Of a DNA stretch of 64,000 bases, positions 52,745-62,112 are shown in pieces. The DNA comes from Elusimicrobia bacterium RIFOXYA2_FULL_47_53 (GTDB lineage: Bacteria; Elusimicrobiota; Endomicrobiia; Endomicrobiales; XYA2-FULL-47-53). Every line of letters starts with the position of its first letter. Position 1 is the first letter of the stretch. The stretch is from positions 94,641 to 158,640 of the forward strand of contig MGVE01000020.1 of NCBI GenBank assembly GCA_001800315.1, written 5' to 3'. The translations under genes were made by a program, and so were the position numbers. Under the pieces are notes generated by a model. The model saw nothing but the letters and a program-made list of their open reading frames with translations, was not told where the DNA came from and ran no database searches.

Positions 52745-55132
52745 ATGTTGAAAGTAAGAAGTTTGTTGTTTGGTATTTCTGCCATGCTTTTGGGATCAAC
52801 AGCTTTTGCCGGTGAATCAGACCTGATCCTTCCGGACTTAAGCTCGGTCAGTTTTCTCGGCGGCGTCAGCGGAGCGGCACTGCTTAAATGGGGCATCTTC
52901 ATTTGCGTTTTCGGCCTCCTGTTCGGGCTTTACCAGTTCTTAAGCATCAAAAGGCTTCCGGTGCATAAATCAATGAAAGAAATATCGGAGCTGATTTATG
53001 AGACCTGCAAAACCTATCTTATTACGCAGGGTAAGTTCATCCTTATGCTTGAGGGTATGCTTGCCGCGATTATAATAATATATTTCGGTTACCTCAGGCA
53101 TTTTGACGCCATGACCGTGGCCATAATCATAGCGTGCAGTTTAATCGGCATCATGGGAAGCTACGCCGTGGCCTGGTTCGGCATGAGGATAAACACCTAC
53201 GCCAACTCGCGCACGGCTTTCGCCAGCCTTAAGGGCATGCCGTTCAAAGTTTACGAAATTCCGCTCCAGTCCGGCATAAGCATCGGAATGCTTCTTATAA
53301 GCATTGAACTGCTTGTCATGCTCGGGATACTGCTCTTCATAGATCCGTCTTACGCAGGCCCCTGCTTTATCGGTTTTGCTATCGGCGAATCCCTCGGCGC
53401 CTCGGTTCTGCGTATCGCCGGAGGAATTTTCACGAAAATAGCGGATATCGGCTCCGATCTCATGAAAATTGTGTTCAATATTAAAGAAGACGATGCCAGA
53501 AATCCCGGAGTTATAGCTGACTGCACCGGCGACAATGCCGGCGACTCTGTTGGTCCCACGGCCGACGGTTTTGAAACATACGGAGTCACGGGCGTCGCGC
53601 TTATATCTTTTATCGTGCTCGCCGTCAAAGACCCTGTGCTTCAGGTTCAGCTGCTGGTCTGGATATTCGCCATGAGGCTCGCTATGCTTATCGCCAGCGC
53701 GGTTTCCTACTGGATTAACTCGTTTATCGCCAAGATTCGTTTTGAGAAAGCCGAGGTTATGAACTTTGAATCTCCTCTCACATCTCTGGTTTGGATTACC
53801 TCAATTGTTTCAGTCGGCCTGACCTATTTCCTTTCCTATATGCTGATTCCGGGGCTTGGCGACGGAACGCTGTGGTGGAAACTTTCATCAATTATTACCT
53901 GCGGAACAATAGCGGGCGCCGTAATACCGGAACTGGTTAAGATATTCACCTCCACGGAAAGCGCGTTTGTCAAAAATGTAGTAAACTCCTCGCGCCACGG
54001 CGGAGCATCGTTGAATATCCTCGCCGGTCTTACCGCGGGAAACTTCAGCGCCTACTGGATGGGGCTTGCCATAATGGGCCTTATGTCTATCGCCTACCTG
54101 GTCAGCCTCGCGGGCCTCGGTTCCATAATGCTCGCTCCGGCCGTGTTCTCGTTCGGCCTTGTGGCTTTCGGTTTCCTTGGCATGGGCCCTGTTACCATAG
54201 CCGTTGACTCTTACGGCCCGGTCACCGACAACGCCCAGTCTATTTACGAACTCTCGCTCATTGAAACCATACCTAACATCAAAGAAGAAATTAAAAAGGA
54301 CTTCGGATTTGAGCCCAACTTTGACAAATCCAAGCACAACCTTGAGGCAAACGACGGCGCCGGCAACACTTTCAAGGCTACCGCGAAACCGGTTCTTATC
54401 GGCACCGCGGTTGTGGGCGCGACAACGATGATTTTCTCCATCATTGTTATGCTTACCACCGGCCTTGATCCGGCTAAGGTCGCCAACCTCTCTATTCTTC
54501 ATCCCCCGTTCCTGCTCGGCCTTATTATGGGTGGAGCCGTGATATACTGGTTTACCGGCGCCGCGAATCACGCGGTTGCCAGCGGCGCTTATAAAGCCGT
54601 TGAATTCATCAAGGCCAATATGAAACTTGACGGAGTGGTTAAAGCCTCTATAGAAGACAGCAAGAAGGTCGTGGAAATCTGCACCGTTTACGCGCAGAAG
54701 GGAATGCTGAACCTTTTCCTTGTGATATTCTTCAGCACTCTCGCTTTTGCCTGCCTTGAGCCGTATTTCTTCATAGGCTACCTGATTTCAATAGCGCTCT
54801 TCGGGCTTTTCCAGGCTATATTTATGGCCAACGCCGGCGGCGCATGGGATAACGCGAAAAAGGTTGTAGAAGTTGATATGAAGGAAAAAGGAAGCGAGCT
54901 TCATAAAGCTACCGTTATCGGCGACACTGTCGGCGATCCTTTCAAGGATACCTCTTCGGTCGCCATGAACCCGATAATCAAGTTCACGACGCTTTTCGGT
55001 ATGCTTGCCCTTGAACTGGCGGTTGTAGTCAACTCTACAAACAGGCCTCTGACTCTCGCGCTCTCGGCCGTATTTTTCGCCGTTTCGCTTGTTTTCGTGG
55101 TCAGGTCCTTCACGCAGATGAGAATAAAATAA
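52745..55132 (+). CDS. hppA: Membrane-bound ion-translocating pyrophosphatase
   Basis: 795 residues, about 16 helices. The N-terminus looks like a signal sequence (to FAGESD). The active-site stretch is EDDARNPGVIADCTGDNAGDSVGPTADGFETYGV (split here: EDDARNPGVIAD, then DCTGDNAGDSVG), and the C-terminal matching stretch is GGAWDNAKKVVE with KATVIGDTVGDPFKDTSS. GNTFKA has Lys where potassium-dependent enzymes have Ala, so it is probably potassium-independent. It couples pyrophosphate hydrolysis to proton (or sodium) export; ion choice is not certain by eye. A strong terminator follows. Confidence 0.93.
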   Translation: MLKVRSLLFGISAMLLGSTAFAGESDLILPDLSSVSFLGGVSGAALLKWGIFICVFGLLFGLYQFLSIKRLPVHKSMKEISELIYETCKTYLITQGKFILMLEGMLAAIIIIYFGYLRHFDAMTVAIIIACSLIGIMGSYAVAWFGMRINTYANSRTAFASLKGMPFKVYEIPLQSGISIGMLLISIELLVMLGILLFIDPSYAGPCFIGFAIGESLGASVLRIAGGIFTKIADIGSDLMKIVFNIKEDDARNPGVIADCTGDNAGDSVGPTADGFETYGVTGVALISFIVLAVKDPVLQVQLLVWIFAMRLAMLIASAVSYWINSFIAKIRFEKAEVMNFESPLTSLVWITSIVSVGLTYFLSYMLIPGLGDGTLWWKLSSIITCGTIAGAVIPELVKIFTSTESAFVKNVVNSSRHGGASLNILAGLTAGNFSAYWMGLAIMGLMSIAYLVSLAGLGSIMLAPAVFSFGLVAFGFLGMGPVTIAVDSYGPVTDNAQSIYELSLIETIPNIKEEIKKDFGFEPNFDKSKHNLEANDGAGNTFKATAKPVLIGTAVVGATTMIFSIIVMLTTGLDPAKVANLSILHPPFLLGLIMGGAVIYWFTGAANHAVASGAYKAVEFIKANMKLDGVVKASIEDSKKVVEICTVYAQKGMLNLFLVIFFSTLAFACLEPYFFIGYLISIALFGLFQAIFMANAGGAWDNAKKVVEVDMKEKGSELHKATVIGDTVGDPFKDTSSVAMNPIIKFTTLFGMLALELAVVVNSTNRPLTLALSAVFFAVSLVFVVRSFTQMRIK

Positions 55133-55155
55133 GCCGTAAATCGCAAATTTAATTT

Positions 55156-55195
55156 AAAAAAGGAGGCCTTTTTTTAAGGCCTCCTTTTTTATTTT
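55156..55195. terminator. Terminator after hppA
   Basis: AAAAAAGGAGGCCTT and AAGGCCTCCTTTTTT form a long perfect stem, flanked by A and T runs, so it can act in both directions. Confidence 0.93.
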
Positions 55196-55201
55196 CAGCT
55201 A

Positions 55202-55230
55202 TTGAATAGAACTGCTAATTATGTTATATT
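55202..55230 (+). promoter_or_regulatory. Promoter of the PhnD-like / hybrid kinase operon
   Basis: TTGAAT (55202-55207), a 17-base spacer and TATATT (55225-55230). A small hairpin (CCCTGTT/AACAGGG) follows before the ATG at 55284. Confidence 0.6.
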
Positions 55231-55283
55231 TACCCTGTTGCTAAACAGGGCAAATAACGGTTTTTGAATATCTTGGAGGCGCG

Positions 55284-56216
55284 ATGGCAAGGAAAACATT
55301 TCTTAATTTGTTTTGTTTTAGCCTGGCCGTTTTTTTATTTTACGGATGCGGCGAGCGCGAAGTAAACAAGATAAGTTTTGAGAAAAGAGAAAAAACCGAT
55401 GTAATAAAAAAGCCGGATAACGGCAAAGAGCCGATTACGGTTGCCGTAGGCGGAATGATAACCCCCAAAGAGGGATACATATTTTACAGGGATTTTGTTG
55501 ATTTTGTTGGAAAGATGGCAGGCCGGCCCATTAAATACATTGATGCCGGAACATACGAGGAACTCAACAGCAAATTGAAGCACCGGAAGGTGGATCTGGC
55601 GTTTGTCTGCGCCGGGCCGTATGTTGAAGGCCACTCCGATTTTGGTTTGGAGCTTTTGGCGGCCCCTCAGGTAAAGGGCAAAAGCGTTTATTATGCCTAT
55701 ATTATTGTGCCAAAGAACAGCCATGCCAGGAGCCTCAGGGCTTTAAGAGGCAAGAAATTCGCGTTTACGGACCCTTCGTCCAATACTGGGAAAATAGTGC
55801 CTGAATACATGCTCAGGCAGATGAAAGAGACCCCCGAGTCGTTTTTCGGCAAAGTCATTTACACTTACGGGCATGATAAATCAATAGAAGCCGTTGCCGA
55901 CGGCCTTGTGGACGGGGCCTCCGTTGACAGCCTTATATGGGAATATATGGACAAAAAAAGCAAAGGAGAGATATCCGCGAAAACACGCATTGTTGAAAAG
56001 TCCCAGCCTTACGGAATACCTCCGCTTGTGGTCAGGAAAGGGATAGATCCGGAGCTCAAGGCAAAAATAAAGGGCATATTTTTAAACGCTCACAATTATC
56101 CCGAATGCGAGAAACTGCTTGAAGGTATGATGATAGAAAAATTCATTGATATTGACGACAGCGCCTACGATTCGGTCCGCGACATTAAAAAATTTATAGA
56201 AAAAAATAAAAAATGA
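55284..56216 (+). CDS. PhnD-like solute-binding lipoprotein
   Basis: 310 residues. The lipobox is LFYGC (Cys about residue 22). The PhnD/phosphonate-binding-like core has ITVAVGGMITPKEGY, KVDLAFVCAGPYVEG, ALRGKKFAFTDPSSNTG and PYGIPPLVVRKG. No permease or ATPase genes are adjacent. Instead its stop overlaps the ATG of a hybrid sensor kinase by 4 bases, so it likely serves as a sensory ligand-binding subunit. The ligand is unknown. Confidence 0.85.
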   Translation: MARKTFLNLFCFSLAVFLFYGCGEREVNKISFEKREKTDVIKKPDNGKEPITVAVGGMITPKEGYIFYRDFVDFVGKMAGRPIKYIDAGTYEELNSKLKHRKVDLAFVCAGPYVEGHSDFGLELLAAPQVKGKSVYYAYIIVPKNSHARSLRALRGKKFAFTDPSSNTGKIVPEYMLRQMKETPESFFGKVIYTYGHDKSIEAVADGLVDGASVDSLIWEYMDKKSKGEISAKTRIVEKSQPYGIPPLVVRKGIDPELKAKIKGIFLNAHNYPECEKLLEGMMIEKFIDIDDSAYDSVRDIKKFIEKNKK

Positions 56217-58465
56217 TAAGAAAACTTATCGCCTCAATAAACTTAAGAAGCAAAATAATGATCGCGAACATAGGGCTCATTGTGCTCATGGGCGCGATCG
56301 TTATCGGTTTTGTCAGGACAGCTGTGGCCGACAAACTGCTCGGGGAAGTGCAGAAGAGGGGTATTTCCGTCTCCCTTGACCTGGCTGACGAGTCCATAAA
56401 CTTCCTGCTTGCCGATAAACTGGACCAGCTCCAGCTTTTATTTGAATCAAGGCGGCAGAGACAGCCGGATATTGAATATATCTTTCTGGCTGACGGGCGA
56501 AATGCCGTAAGCGTACACACCTTTAAAGACGGTTTTCCCTCCGCCTTGAAAGACACAAACACCCCGAAAGATTTACTTAAGGATTATCAGTTAGAGCAGT
56601 TGGAGGCCGACGGCAACAGAATAATAGATGTCGCGGTTCCACTTTTCAGAGGGGAAATAGGGGTTTTGCGTGTCGGAATATCTCTGAGATCCATCAATGA
56701 AACGGTTTCGCGCATAACCGGGGTGCTGGAGCTGATCGTTTTAATAGTTGTAATCGCGGCTATTCTGGCCGCGGTCGTGCTGTCAAATGTTATCACCAGG
56801 CCCGTTTATGAGTTTATCAGAGTTACGAAAGGGATCGGTGAGGGAAAACGCGAAAAAGTTGTAATGGACAGAAATGACGAACTCGGCCGGCTCGGCGCGG
56901 CGTTTAATAATATGATAGACGACCTGAACCAGACCACCATATCAAAAAATTATTTCAGCAGCATTATTTCCAATATGATGGATACCCTTATCGTGACCGA
57001 CGCCAGCGGCAGAATAGAGGTTGCCAATAAGGCGCTTCTGGGCCTATTGGGTTATTCCGAAAAGGAACTTTGCGGAAAGAATATTGAGATCATAGACGGC
57101 GATGACCCTGAGAAACGCGCGAAAGGGCTCAGGAAACTTATAAGCTCCGGTTCTGTTTTCGGTGAAGAAAAGATTTACCTCGCCAAAGACGGCACCAAAA
57201 TCCCGGTTTCGCAGGCGGCCTCAGTTATGTTTGGCGGGCAAATGTCGGTGAGCGGGATAATATACGCGGCCCAGGACCTGCGGGAGAGAAAACGCTCGGA
57301 TAAGGAAAAAGAGAGAATGGCTCAGCAGCTGATAGAGTCCGAAAAGATGTCGGCGATAGGCAGGCTGTCCGGAGGTATCGCCCATGATTTCAATAATCTT
57401 TTGACCGCTATTCAGGGGTATGTTGAACTGCTCCTGATAAAAACCACCCAGGATAACCCGATATACCCGGAACTGCACGAGATTCATCAGGCGGCGATCA
57501 GGGCCACAAGCCTTACTAAAAGGCTTCTTGTGTTCAGCCGCAATAAGCCGTTTCATGCAAAGCTCGTCAACCTCAACGACTCCATTGCTAACATGAAGTA
57601 TATGATTGAGCGGATAATAGGCGAAAATATTAAAATATCCACGGAACTTCAGGGCGATCTTATGCCGGTACTCGTGGATGAAGATAATGTGACCCAGATA
57701 TTGATGAATTTGTCCGCGAACGCCAAGGATGCCATGCCCAGCGGAGGAGAAATAACCATAAGAACCGAGAATGTAAAACTAAATGAAGAAGAGTCGCTTT
57801 CCATTCCGGGCTCATCAGTCGGCAGCTTCGTAAGGCTTTCAGTTGAGGATACGGGAAGCGGCATTGACGGGGAGACGCTAAAGCATATTTTTGAACCGTT
57901 TTTTACGACCAAGGCGACCGGCAAGGGAACCGGGCTGGGGCTTTCCGTTGTTTACGGTATTGTCAAACAGCACAACGGCTGGATAAATGTTTACAGCACC
58001 CCGGACTGCGGCACGATCTTTAAAATTTATTTTCCCGCGAGTGAGGGAGTCGCCGCGACAAAGGAGCCGGTAGTTCCCGCGGAGTCTTCGGCGGGGGCCA
58101 GGGGGAAAAAAATACTTCTGGTTGAGGATGAAAAAGTGGTTAAGGATTTTGCCGTCAAAGTTCTTAAGAAATACGGTTTTCAGGTGGTTGAGGCATCCTC
58201 AAAAATGGAGGCGCTGGAGGTTTTTAACAGGGAAAACGGAAAATTTGATTTAATTTTCAGCGATTCGGTTCTCCCCGACGGGACCGGCGTTGAGCTCATT
58301 GAGTACATAAAGGCAAGCCACCCCTGGATACCGGTTCTCTTGACGAGCGGGTACTTTGACAAAAAGTCGCAGTGGGATACCGTCAACAAAAAGGAATACC
58401 GGTTTGTTCAGAAACCCTACACCATAGATGCTTTGCTCAAAGCCCTTGACATATTGCTTCCCTGA
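56213..58465 (+). CDS. Hybrid sensor histidine kinase (HAMP-PAS-HisKA-ATPase-receiver)
   Basis: 750 residues. Two membrane segments (about 15-36 and 170-196) bound a periplasmic domain of about 130 residues. HAMP follows, then PAS (about 245-360: VTDASGRIEVANKALLGLLG), the HisKA phospho-His in GGIAHDFNNLLTAI, and the ATPase domain (NLSANAKDAMPSGG, GKGTGLGLSVVYGIVKQHNG). A C-terminal receiver has LIFSDSVLPDGTG and KPY. It is coupled to the PhnD-like lipoprotein by a 4-base overlap. The output partner is not in the immediate operon. Confidence 0.92.
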   Translation: MIRKLIASINLRSKIMIANIGLIVLMGAIVIGFVRTAVADKLLGEVQKRGISVSLDLADESINFLLADKLDQLQLLFESRRQRQPDIEYIFLADGRNAVSVHTFKDGFPSALKDTNTPKDLLKDYQLEQLEADGNRIIDVAVPLFRGEIGVLRVGISLRSINETVSRITGVLELIVLIVVIAAILAAVVLSNVITRPVYEFIRVTKGIGEGKREKVVMDRNDELGRLGAAFNNMIDDLNQTTISKNYFSSIISNMMDTLIVTDASGRIEVANKALLGLLGYSEKELCGKNIEIIDGDDPEKRAKGLRKLISSGSVFGEEKIYLAKDGTKIPVSQAASVMFGGQMSVSGIIYAAQDLRERKRSDKEKERMAQQLIESEKMSAIGRLSGGIAHDFNNLLTAIQGYVELLLIKTTQDNPIYPELHEIHQAAIRATSLTKRLLVFSRNKPFHAKLVNLNDSIANMKYMIERIIGENIKISTELQGDLMPVLVDEDNVTQILMNLSANAKDAMPSGGEITIRTENVKLNEEESLSIPGSSVGSFVRLSVEDTGSGIDGETLKHIFEPFFTTKATGKGTGLGLSVVYGIVKQHNGWINVYSTPDCGTIFKIYFPASEGVAATKEPVVPAESSAGARGKKILLVEDEKVVKDFAVKVLKKYGFQVVEASSKMEALEVFNRENGKFDLIFSDSVLPDGTGVELIEYIKASHPWIPVLLTSGYFDKKSQWDTVNKKEYRFVQKPYTIDALLKALDILLP

Positions 58466-58569
58466 CAAATTTCGCGTATTTGATTTAAAAGCCGTCTTTT
58501 TTGTATCATAAGGGCAACACGGGCAGCCGACAGAATAACAAAGGTTTTTAGAAAAGGAGAAAGTTTAAA

Positions 58570-59319
58570 ATGTACAAGCTTGTATTGATCAGGCACGGTG
58601 AAAGCGTTTGGAATAAGGAAAACAGGTTTACCGGATGGACCGATGTGGATCTCTCGGAAAAAGGCATTCAGGAGGCAGGGAAAGCCGGGCGCTACCTGAA
58701 AAAAGAGGGGTATACTTTTGACATCGCGTTTACTTCGGTTTTAAAAAGAGCTATCCGCACGCTCTGGATAATATTGGACGAGATGGATTTAATGTGGATT
58801 CCTCAGGTCCGTTCCTGGCGCCTTAACGAGAGGCATTACGGCAGCCTGCAGGGCTTAAACAAGTCTGAGACCGCCGCGAAATACGGCGACGACCAGGTCC
58901 TGATCTGGAGAAGGGCTTACGATATCGCTCCACCTCCTCTTGAGGCGAATGACGAGCGTTACCCGGGCAACGATCCCAAATACAAAGATTTAAGCAGGAA
59001 AGAATTGCCGCTGACCGAGTGCCTTAAAGATACCGTTGACCGTTTCCTGCCGTTCTGGCACGAACAGATTGCCCCCGCGGTTAAATCCGGGAAAAAAGTG
59101 GTGGTTGCGGCTCACGGGAACAGCTTAAGAGCACTGGTAAAATATCTGGACAATATTTCTGACGATCAGATAATAAAGCTGAACATTCCTACCGGCATGC
59201 CGCTTGTCTACGAGCTTGACGATAACCTTAAACCGATAAAAAGCTATTATATCGGCGACCCGGAAGAAGTTAAAAAAGCCATGGAAGCCGTGGCAAACCA
59301 GGGCAAGGCAAAGAAATAA
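58570..59319 (+). CDS. gpmA: 2,3-bisphosphoglycerate-dependent phosphoglycerate mutase
   Basis: 249 residues. [18 protein letters not shown] holds the phospho-His, and [13 protein letters not shown] and [16 protein letters not shown] complete the site. A strong ribosome site (AAAAGGAGAAAG) precedes it. It interconverts 3- and 2-phosphoglycerate, one step before the enolase encoded at 47334. Confidence 0.96.
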   Translation: MYKLVLIRHGESVWNKENRFTGWTDVDLSEKGIQEAGKAGRYLKKEGYTFDIAFTSVLKRAIRTLWIILDEMDLMWIPQVRSWRLNERHYGSLQGLNKSETAAKYGDDQVLIWRRAYDIAPPPLEANDERYPGNDPKYKDLSRKELPLTECLKDTVDRFLPFWHEQIAPAVKSGKKVVVAAHGNSLRALVKYLDNISDDQIIKLNIPTGMPLVYELDDNLKPIKSYYIGDPEEVKKAMEAVANQGKAKK

Positions 59320-59340
59320 TTATAGTATCGGGAGCATTCA

Positions 59341-59769
59341 ATGAGGACATTTATCCGCCACCCTTCAGATATACCGCTTGAGATCCATTTTGATCCTGCC
59401 CTGCAGAAAAGCCTTAACTACATCAGGAATATCAGCTCCAGCGGCGTCTGTTTTTCTTCAAGCGAACCGCTCAAGGAAGGGGCGGTTATAACGGTAAAAA
59501 TACCGGTCATCAAGCCTCCCTTTGAGACGCTGGCAAAAGTGGTCTGGTGCCGTCCCGACGGCAACAAGTACGATGTTGGCGTTGAGTTTATTGGCGGCGA
59601 CGATATGTTTAAAGTTAAAATGGTGGAACAGGTCTGCCATATAGAACACTACAGGCAGGAAGTCTTAAGGAAGGAAGGCAGGGCGATTTCCGGCACGGAA
59701 GCGGCCGCGGAGTGGATAAGCAAATTTGCCGAAAACTTCCTTGAAGAAGAACTGAAAAAAATAGGCTGA
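59341..59769 (+). CDS. PilZ-domain protein
   Basis: 142 residues. FIRHPSDIPLEI followed by NISSSGVCFSS matches the PilZ pattern (an Arg motif, then N-x-S-x-x-G), and DVGVEFIG is the usual later strand. The Arg motif is RHPSD, so the second Arg of RxxxR is missing and c-di-GMP binding may be weak or lost. The C-terminus is helical. It lies 21 bases after gpmA. Confidence 0.8.
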   Translation: MRTFIRHPSDIPLEIHFDPALQKSLNYIRNISSSGVCFSSSEPLKEGAVITVKIPVIKPPFETLAKVVWCRPDGNKYDVGVEFIGGDDMFKVKMVEQVCHIEHYRQEVLRKEGRAISGTEAAAEWISKFAENFLEEELKKIG

Positions 59770-59772
59770 AAA

Positions 59773-60132
59773 ATGCTTGTAAGAAAACTCAATAGCTGCA
59801 AAGAATTCATCGCGGGCGACAATACCATCCTGCGAGAGATGCTCCATCCACGCAAAGAAAACCTCAAGCTCCGCTACAGCCTGGCCCACGCGGTTGTTCC
59901 CAAAGGCAAGACAACCTATCTGCATAAGCTTAAAACTTCGGAAGTGTATTTTATCCTGAAAGGACGCGGCAAGATGTTTATTAACGGGAAGTCCGCGCCT
60001 GTCCGGGAAGGAGACACTGTCTATATTCCTCCCAATGCCCGTCAATGCATAAGAAATACCGGCAGAGCGGCTCTTAAGTTCATCTGTATTGTTGACCCAG
60101 CCTGGAGAAAAGCTGATGAGAAAGTCCTTTAG
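59773..60132 (+). CDS. Cupin-domain protein
   Basis: 119 residues. The cupin core is KTTYLHKLKTSEVYFILKGRG and REGDTVYIPPNARQCIRNTG. It is a small beta-barrel, probably a mannose-6-phosphate-isomerase-like or sugar/metal-binding cupin. It starts 3 bases after the PilZ gene and is 14 bases before the next gene. Function is unknown. Confidence 0.8.
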   Translation: MLVRKLNSCKEFIAGDNTILREMLHPRKENLKLRYSLAHAVVPKGKTTYLHKLKTSEVYFILKGRGKMFINGKSAPVREGDTVYIPPNARQCIRNTGRAALKFICIVDPAWRKADEKVL

Positions 60133-60146
60133 GCCATGAACTCTCA

Positions 60147-60932
60147 ATGAAGAATATTTTTGCGGTTGCCCTTATATTTCTGAGCGGAACCCTTTTTGCG
60201 AGTCCGGGCATGATGGATGTCTCGCGCCTGCCAGACAGGTTCGCGAAAGCCGATGTGGCTTTTCTTGACAGGGTTAACAGCGGCAAAGCTATTGAGGCCC
60301 TTGAACTTTACAGGGCGATATATTCCAGGATTCCCAAAGATTCGGAGGCGGCCTGGCGGGTTTCAATGGCCTGTTATTTCGTCGGGTTTAATATATCCAG
60401 AAACAAGGATGAAAGAATAAAACTTTTTGCCGAGGGAAGGGACGCGGGGCTCGCCGCGGCAGAGTATAACCCGATTTCTACCGAGGCGCATTTCTGGGCC
60501 GCTGTAAATATGGCCCTTTACGGCCAGGAAGTTGGCGTGCTTAAGATGCTTTTTACTCTCGGTGCCATAAAAGAGCACCTTGAAAAAAGCCTGGAGTTAG
60601 ACCCGAAATACGCGTACGGCGGAGCAAGCAGAATATTGGGTAAAATAGACGAAAGCCTTCCCGAGGTATTGGGAGGCAGCAAAGAAAGGGCCAGGCGCTA
60701 CTATGAAAAGGCCATTGGCTACGCGCCCGATGAGCCGCTTAATTATCTGTTTCTCGCCAGGATACTCAAGGAGCATTTTAAAGACAAGCCCCGCGCGATA
60801 AAAGTCGCTTCCGCCGGGCTGGACTGCAAAATAGAAGAGCCCTACCGCTTTGAATCCTTTGAGGCTTTGCGGCTTTTAAAAGAGTTTCTGGGCGACGCCG
60901 GCACGGTGCCGGAAAAATATCTTAAAAATTGA
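60147..60932 (+). CDS. Exported TatT-like tetratricopeptide protein
   Basis: 261 residues with a signal peptide (ending LFASPG). The central YAYGGASRILGKIDESLPEVLGG and the TPR-like helices before and after resemble the TatT family of TRAP-transporter-associated periplasmic proteins. AIEALELYRAIYSRIPKDSEAAW is a repeat unit. No TRAP transporter genes are near. The partner is unknown. Confidence 0.7.
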   Translation: MKNIFAVALIFLSGTLFASPGMMDVSRLPDRFAKADVAFLDRVNSGKAIEALELYRAIYSRIPKDSEAAWRVSMACYFVGFNISRNKDERIKLFAEGRDAGLAAAEYNPISTEAHFWAAVNMALYGQEVGVLKMLFTLGAIKEHLEKSLELDPKYAYGGASRILGKIDESLPEVLGGSKERARRYYEKAIGYAPDEPLNYLFLARILKEHFKDKPRAIKVASAGLDCKIEEPYRFESFEALRLLKEFLGDAGTVPEKYLKN

Positions 60933-61003
60933 TCCTGCCGCGCGGTATATAGTATAATGAAAGAGAGGGGAAACAGCCAATCTTTTCAGGACGGGAGGGT
61001 GCC

Positions 61004-61363
61004 ATGCCTGTTCAAATTATTGTCTATCAGGGCAAGAAGATCCTGTATGCCAATTACGAGGGCCTGAAATCGGCCGAAAAGGTCATGGAGACGCTGGCTG
61101 AGTTTGAAAGTGTTTTAAAGAGTCAGAAAGAAAAGATTCTTGTGCTTGCCAATTACAAGGATACATTTGTCTCGCCCGCGTTTATTAATCAGATGAAATC
61201 GTTGAGCAAAACCGTTTTTCCGGAAAAAGTGGAAAAATCCGCTGTTTTTGGGCTGGATGGAATGAAAAAAATGCTTTTCCAGGCTTATCTGGTTGTCACG
61301 CGCGACAGCATGAAAGCTTTTGGCAGCGAAGAGGAAGCAAAAAAGTATTTAATCGGATCATGA
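61004..61363 (+). CDS. STAS/SpoIIAA-like small protein
   Basis: 119 residues. It has the alternating beta/alpha pattern of an SpoIIAA-like domain (KKILYANYEGL, KILVLANYKDTFVSPAFINQMK, VFGLDGMKKMLFQAYL). No catalytic residues are seen. It lies next to a single-domain response regulator, which suggests a signalling role. Family call is tentative. Confidence 0.5.
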   Translation: MPVQIIVYQGKKILYANYEGLKSAEKVMETLAEFESVLKSQKEKILVLANYKDTFVSPAFINQMKSLSKTVFPEKVEKSAVFGLDGMKKMLFQAYLVVTRDSMKAFGSEEEAKKYLIGS

Positions 61364-61419
61364 ATCGCGCCATAATGTAAAGCCGGGCAGATAGGGGGCA
61401 GGGCCAAGGGGACGGTTAT

Positions 61420-61785
61420 ATGAGAAAGATTTTAATAGTTGACGACGATGCCATTCTGGGCGAGCTTCTGGGAAACATGCTGGAGAGCAACGGGTACAGC
61501 GTAGATTGCGCCCTAACAGGCACCGAGGGCCTGAACTATGCCAAAAGAAATATGCCGGCCCTGATAGTCCTTGATATTGAACTGCCGGATATAAACGGAA
61601 TAGATGTGTTGAAAGAATTGAAGTCCGCGGATGAAACAAAGAACATTCCCGTGCTGATGAGCTCGGCAAGCGATCTTTCGTCGGCTTTAGAGGCGGCAAA
61701 AAATATCGGGGCTGCCGGATATATCACAAAACCCTTCAAGAAAGAAATAATACTGCACAAAATCGTAGAACTCGTAGGCAAATAG
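61420..61785 (+). CDS. Single-domain response regulator
   Basis: 121 residues, a receiver only. ILIVDDDAILGELL, phospho-Asp in LIVLDIELPDING, the Ser of VLMSSASD and the Lys of YITKPFKKE are all present. With no output domain it works through protein contact, in the manner of CheY or Spo0F. No kinase is adjacent. Confidence 0.93.
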   Translation: MRKILIVDDDAILGELLGNMLESNGYSVDCALTGTEGLNYAKRNMPALIVLDIELPDINGIDVLKELKSADETKNIPVLMSSASDLSSALEAAKNIGAAGYITKPFKKEIILHKIVELVGK

Positions 61786-61793
61786 ACGAAAGT

Positions 61794-61823
61794 TTGACCG
61801 TAACTAAAAACATATTGTATAAT
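61794..61823 (+). promoter_or_regulatory. Promoter of tRNA-Leu
   Basis: TTGACC (61794-61799), an 18-base spacer and TATAAT (61818-61823), 18 bases before the tRNA. Confidence 0.75.
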
Positions 61824-61841
61824 AAACAGAATTTTATTATT

Positions 61842-61927
61842 GCCGAGGTGGCGGAACTGGCAGACGCACAGGACTTAAAATCCTGAGCTCCTCCGGGGGC
61901 GTGTGGGTTCAATTCCCACCCTCGGCA
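61842..61927 (+). tRNA. tRNA-Leu (anticodon TAA)
   Basis: The acceptor GCCGAGG pairs with CCTCGGC. The anticodon arm is CAGGA-CTTAAAA-TCCTG. A long variable arm (CTCCTCCGGGGGCG) and the T arm GTGGG-TTCAATT-CCCAC are present. The discriminator is A and no CCA is encoded. Confidence 0.95.
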
Positions 61928-61978
61928 ATTGTTTTATGACGATAAAAGCCAAATTTATAAGCAGATGTAACTTTAACC

Positions 61979-62031
61979 AATTTTAGCGAATTTTAACGAT
62001 TTTGAACCTCAAATGGACACTTTTTGGACAC
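61979..62031. repeat. Short direct repeats next to the tRNA-Ser fragment
   Basis: Three tandem near-copies of a 10-base unit (AATTTTAGCG, AATTTTAACG, ATTTTGAAC) are followed by two copies of TGGACAC eleven bases apart. Such repeats resemble integrase arm-binding sites beside an attachment site. Confidence 0.45.
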
Positions 62032-62112
62032 TAATAATCAGGCATTAATCTTTCAGTGTTGTGCTAAATTTAGGAAGCTACCTGATTAGGCTATATCTAT
62101 ATAGTTGATGAT

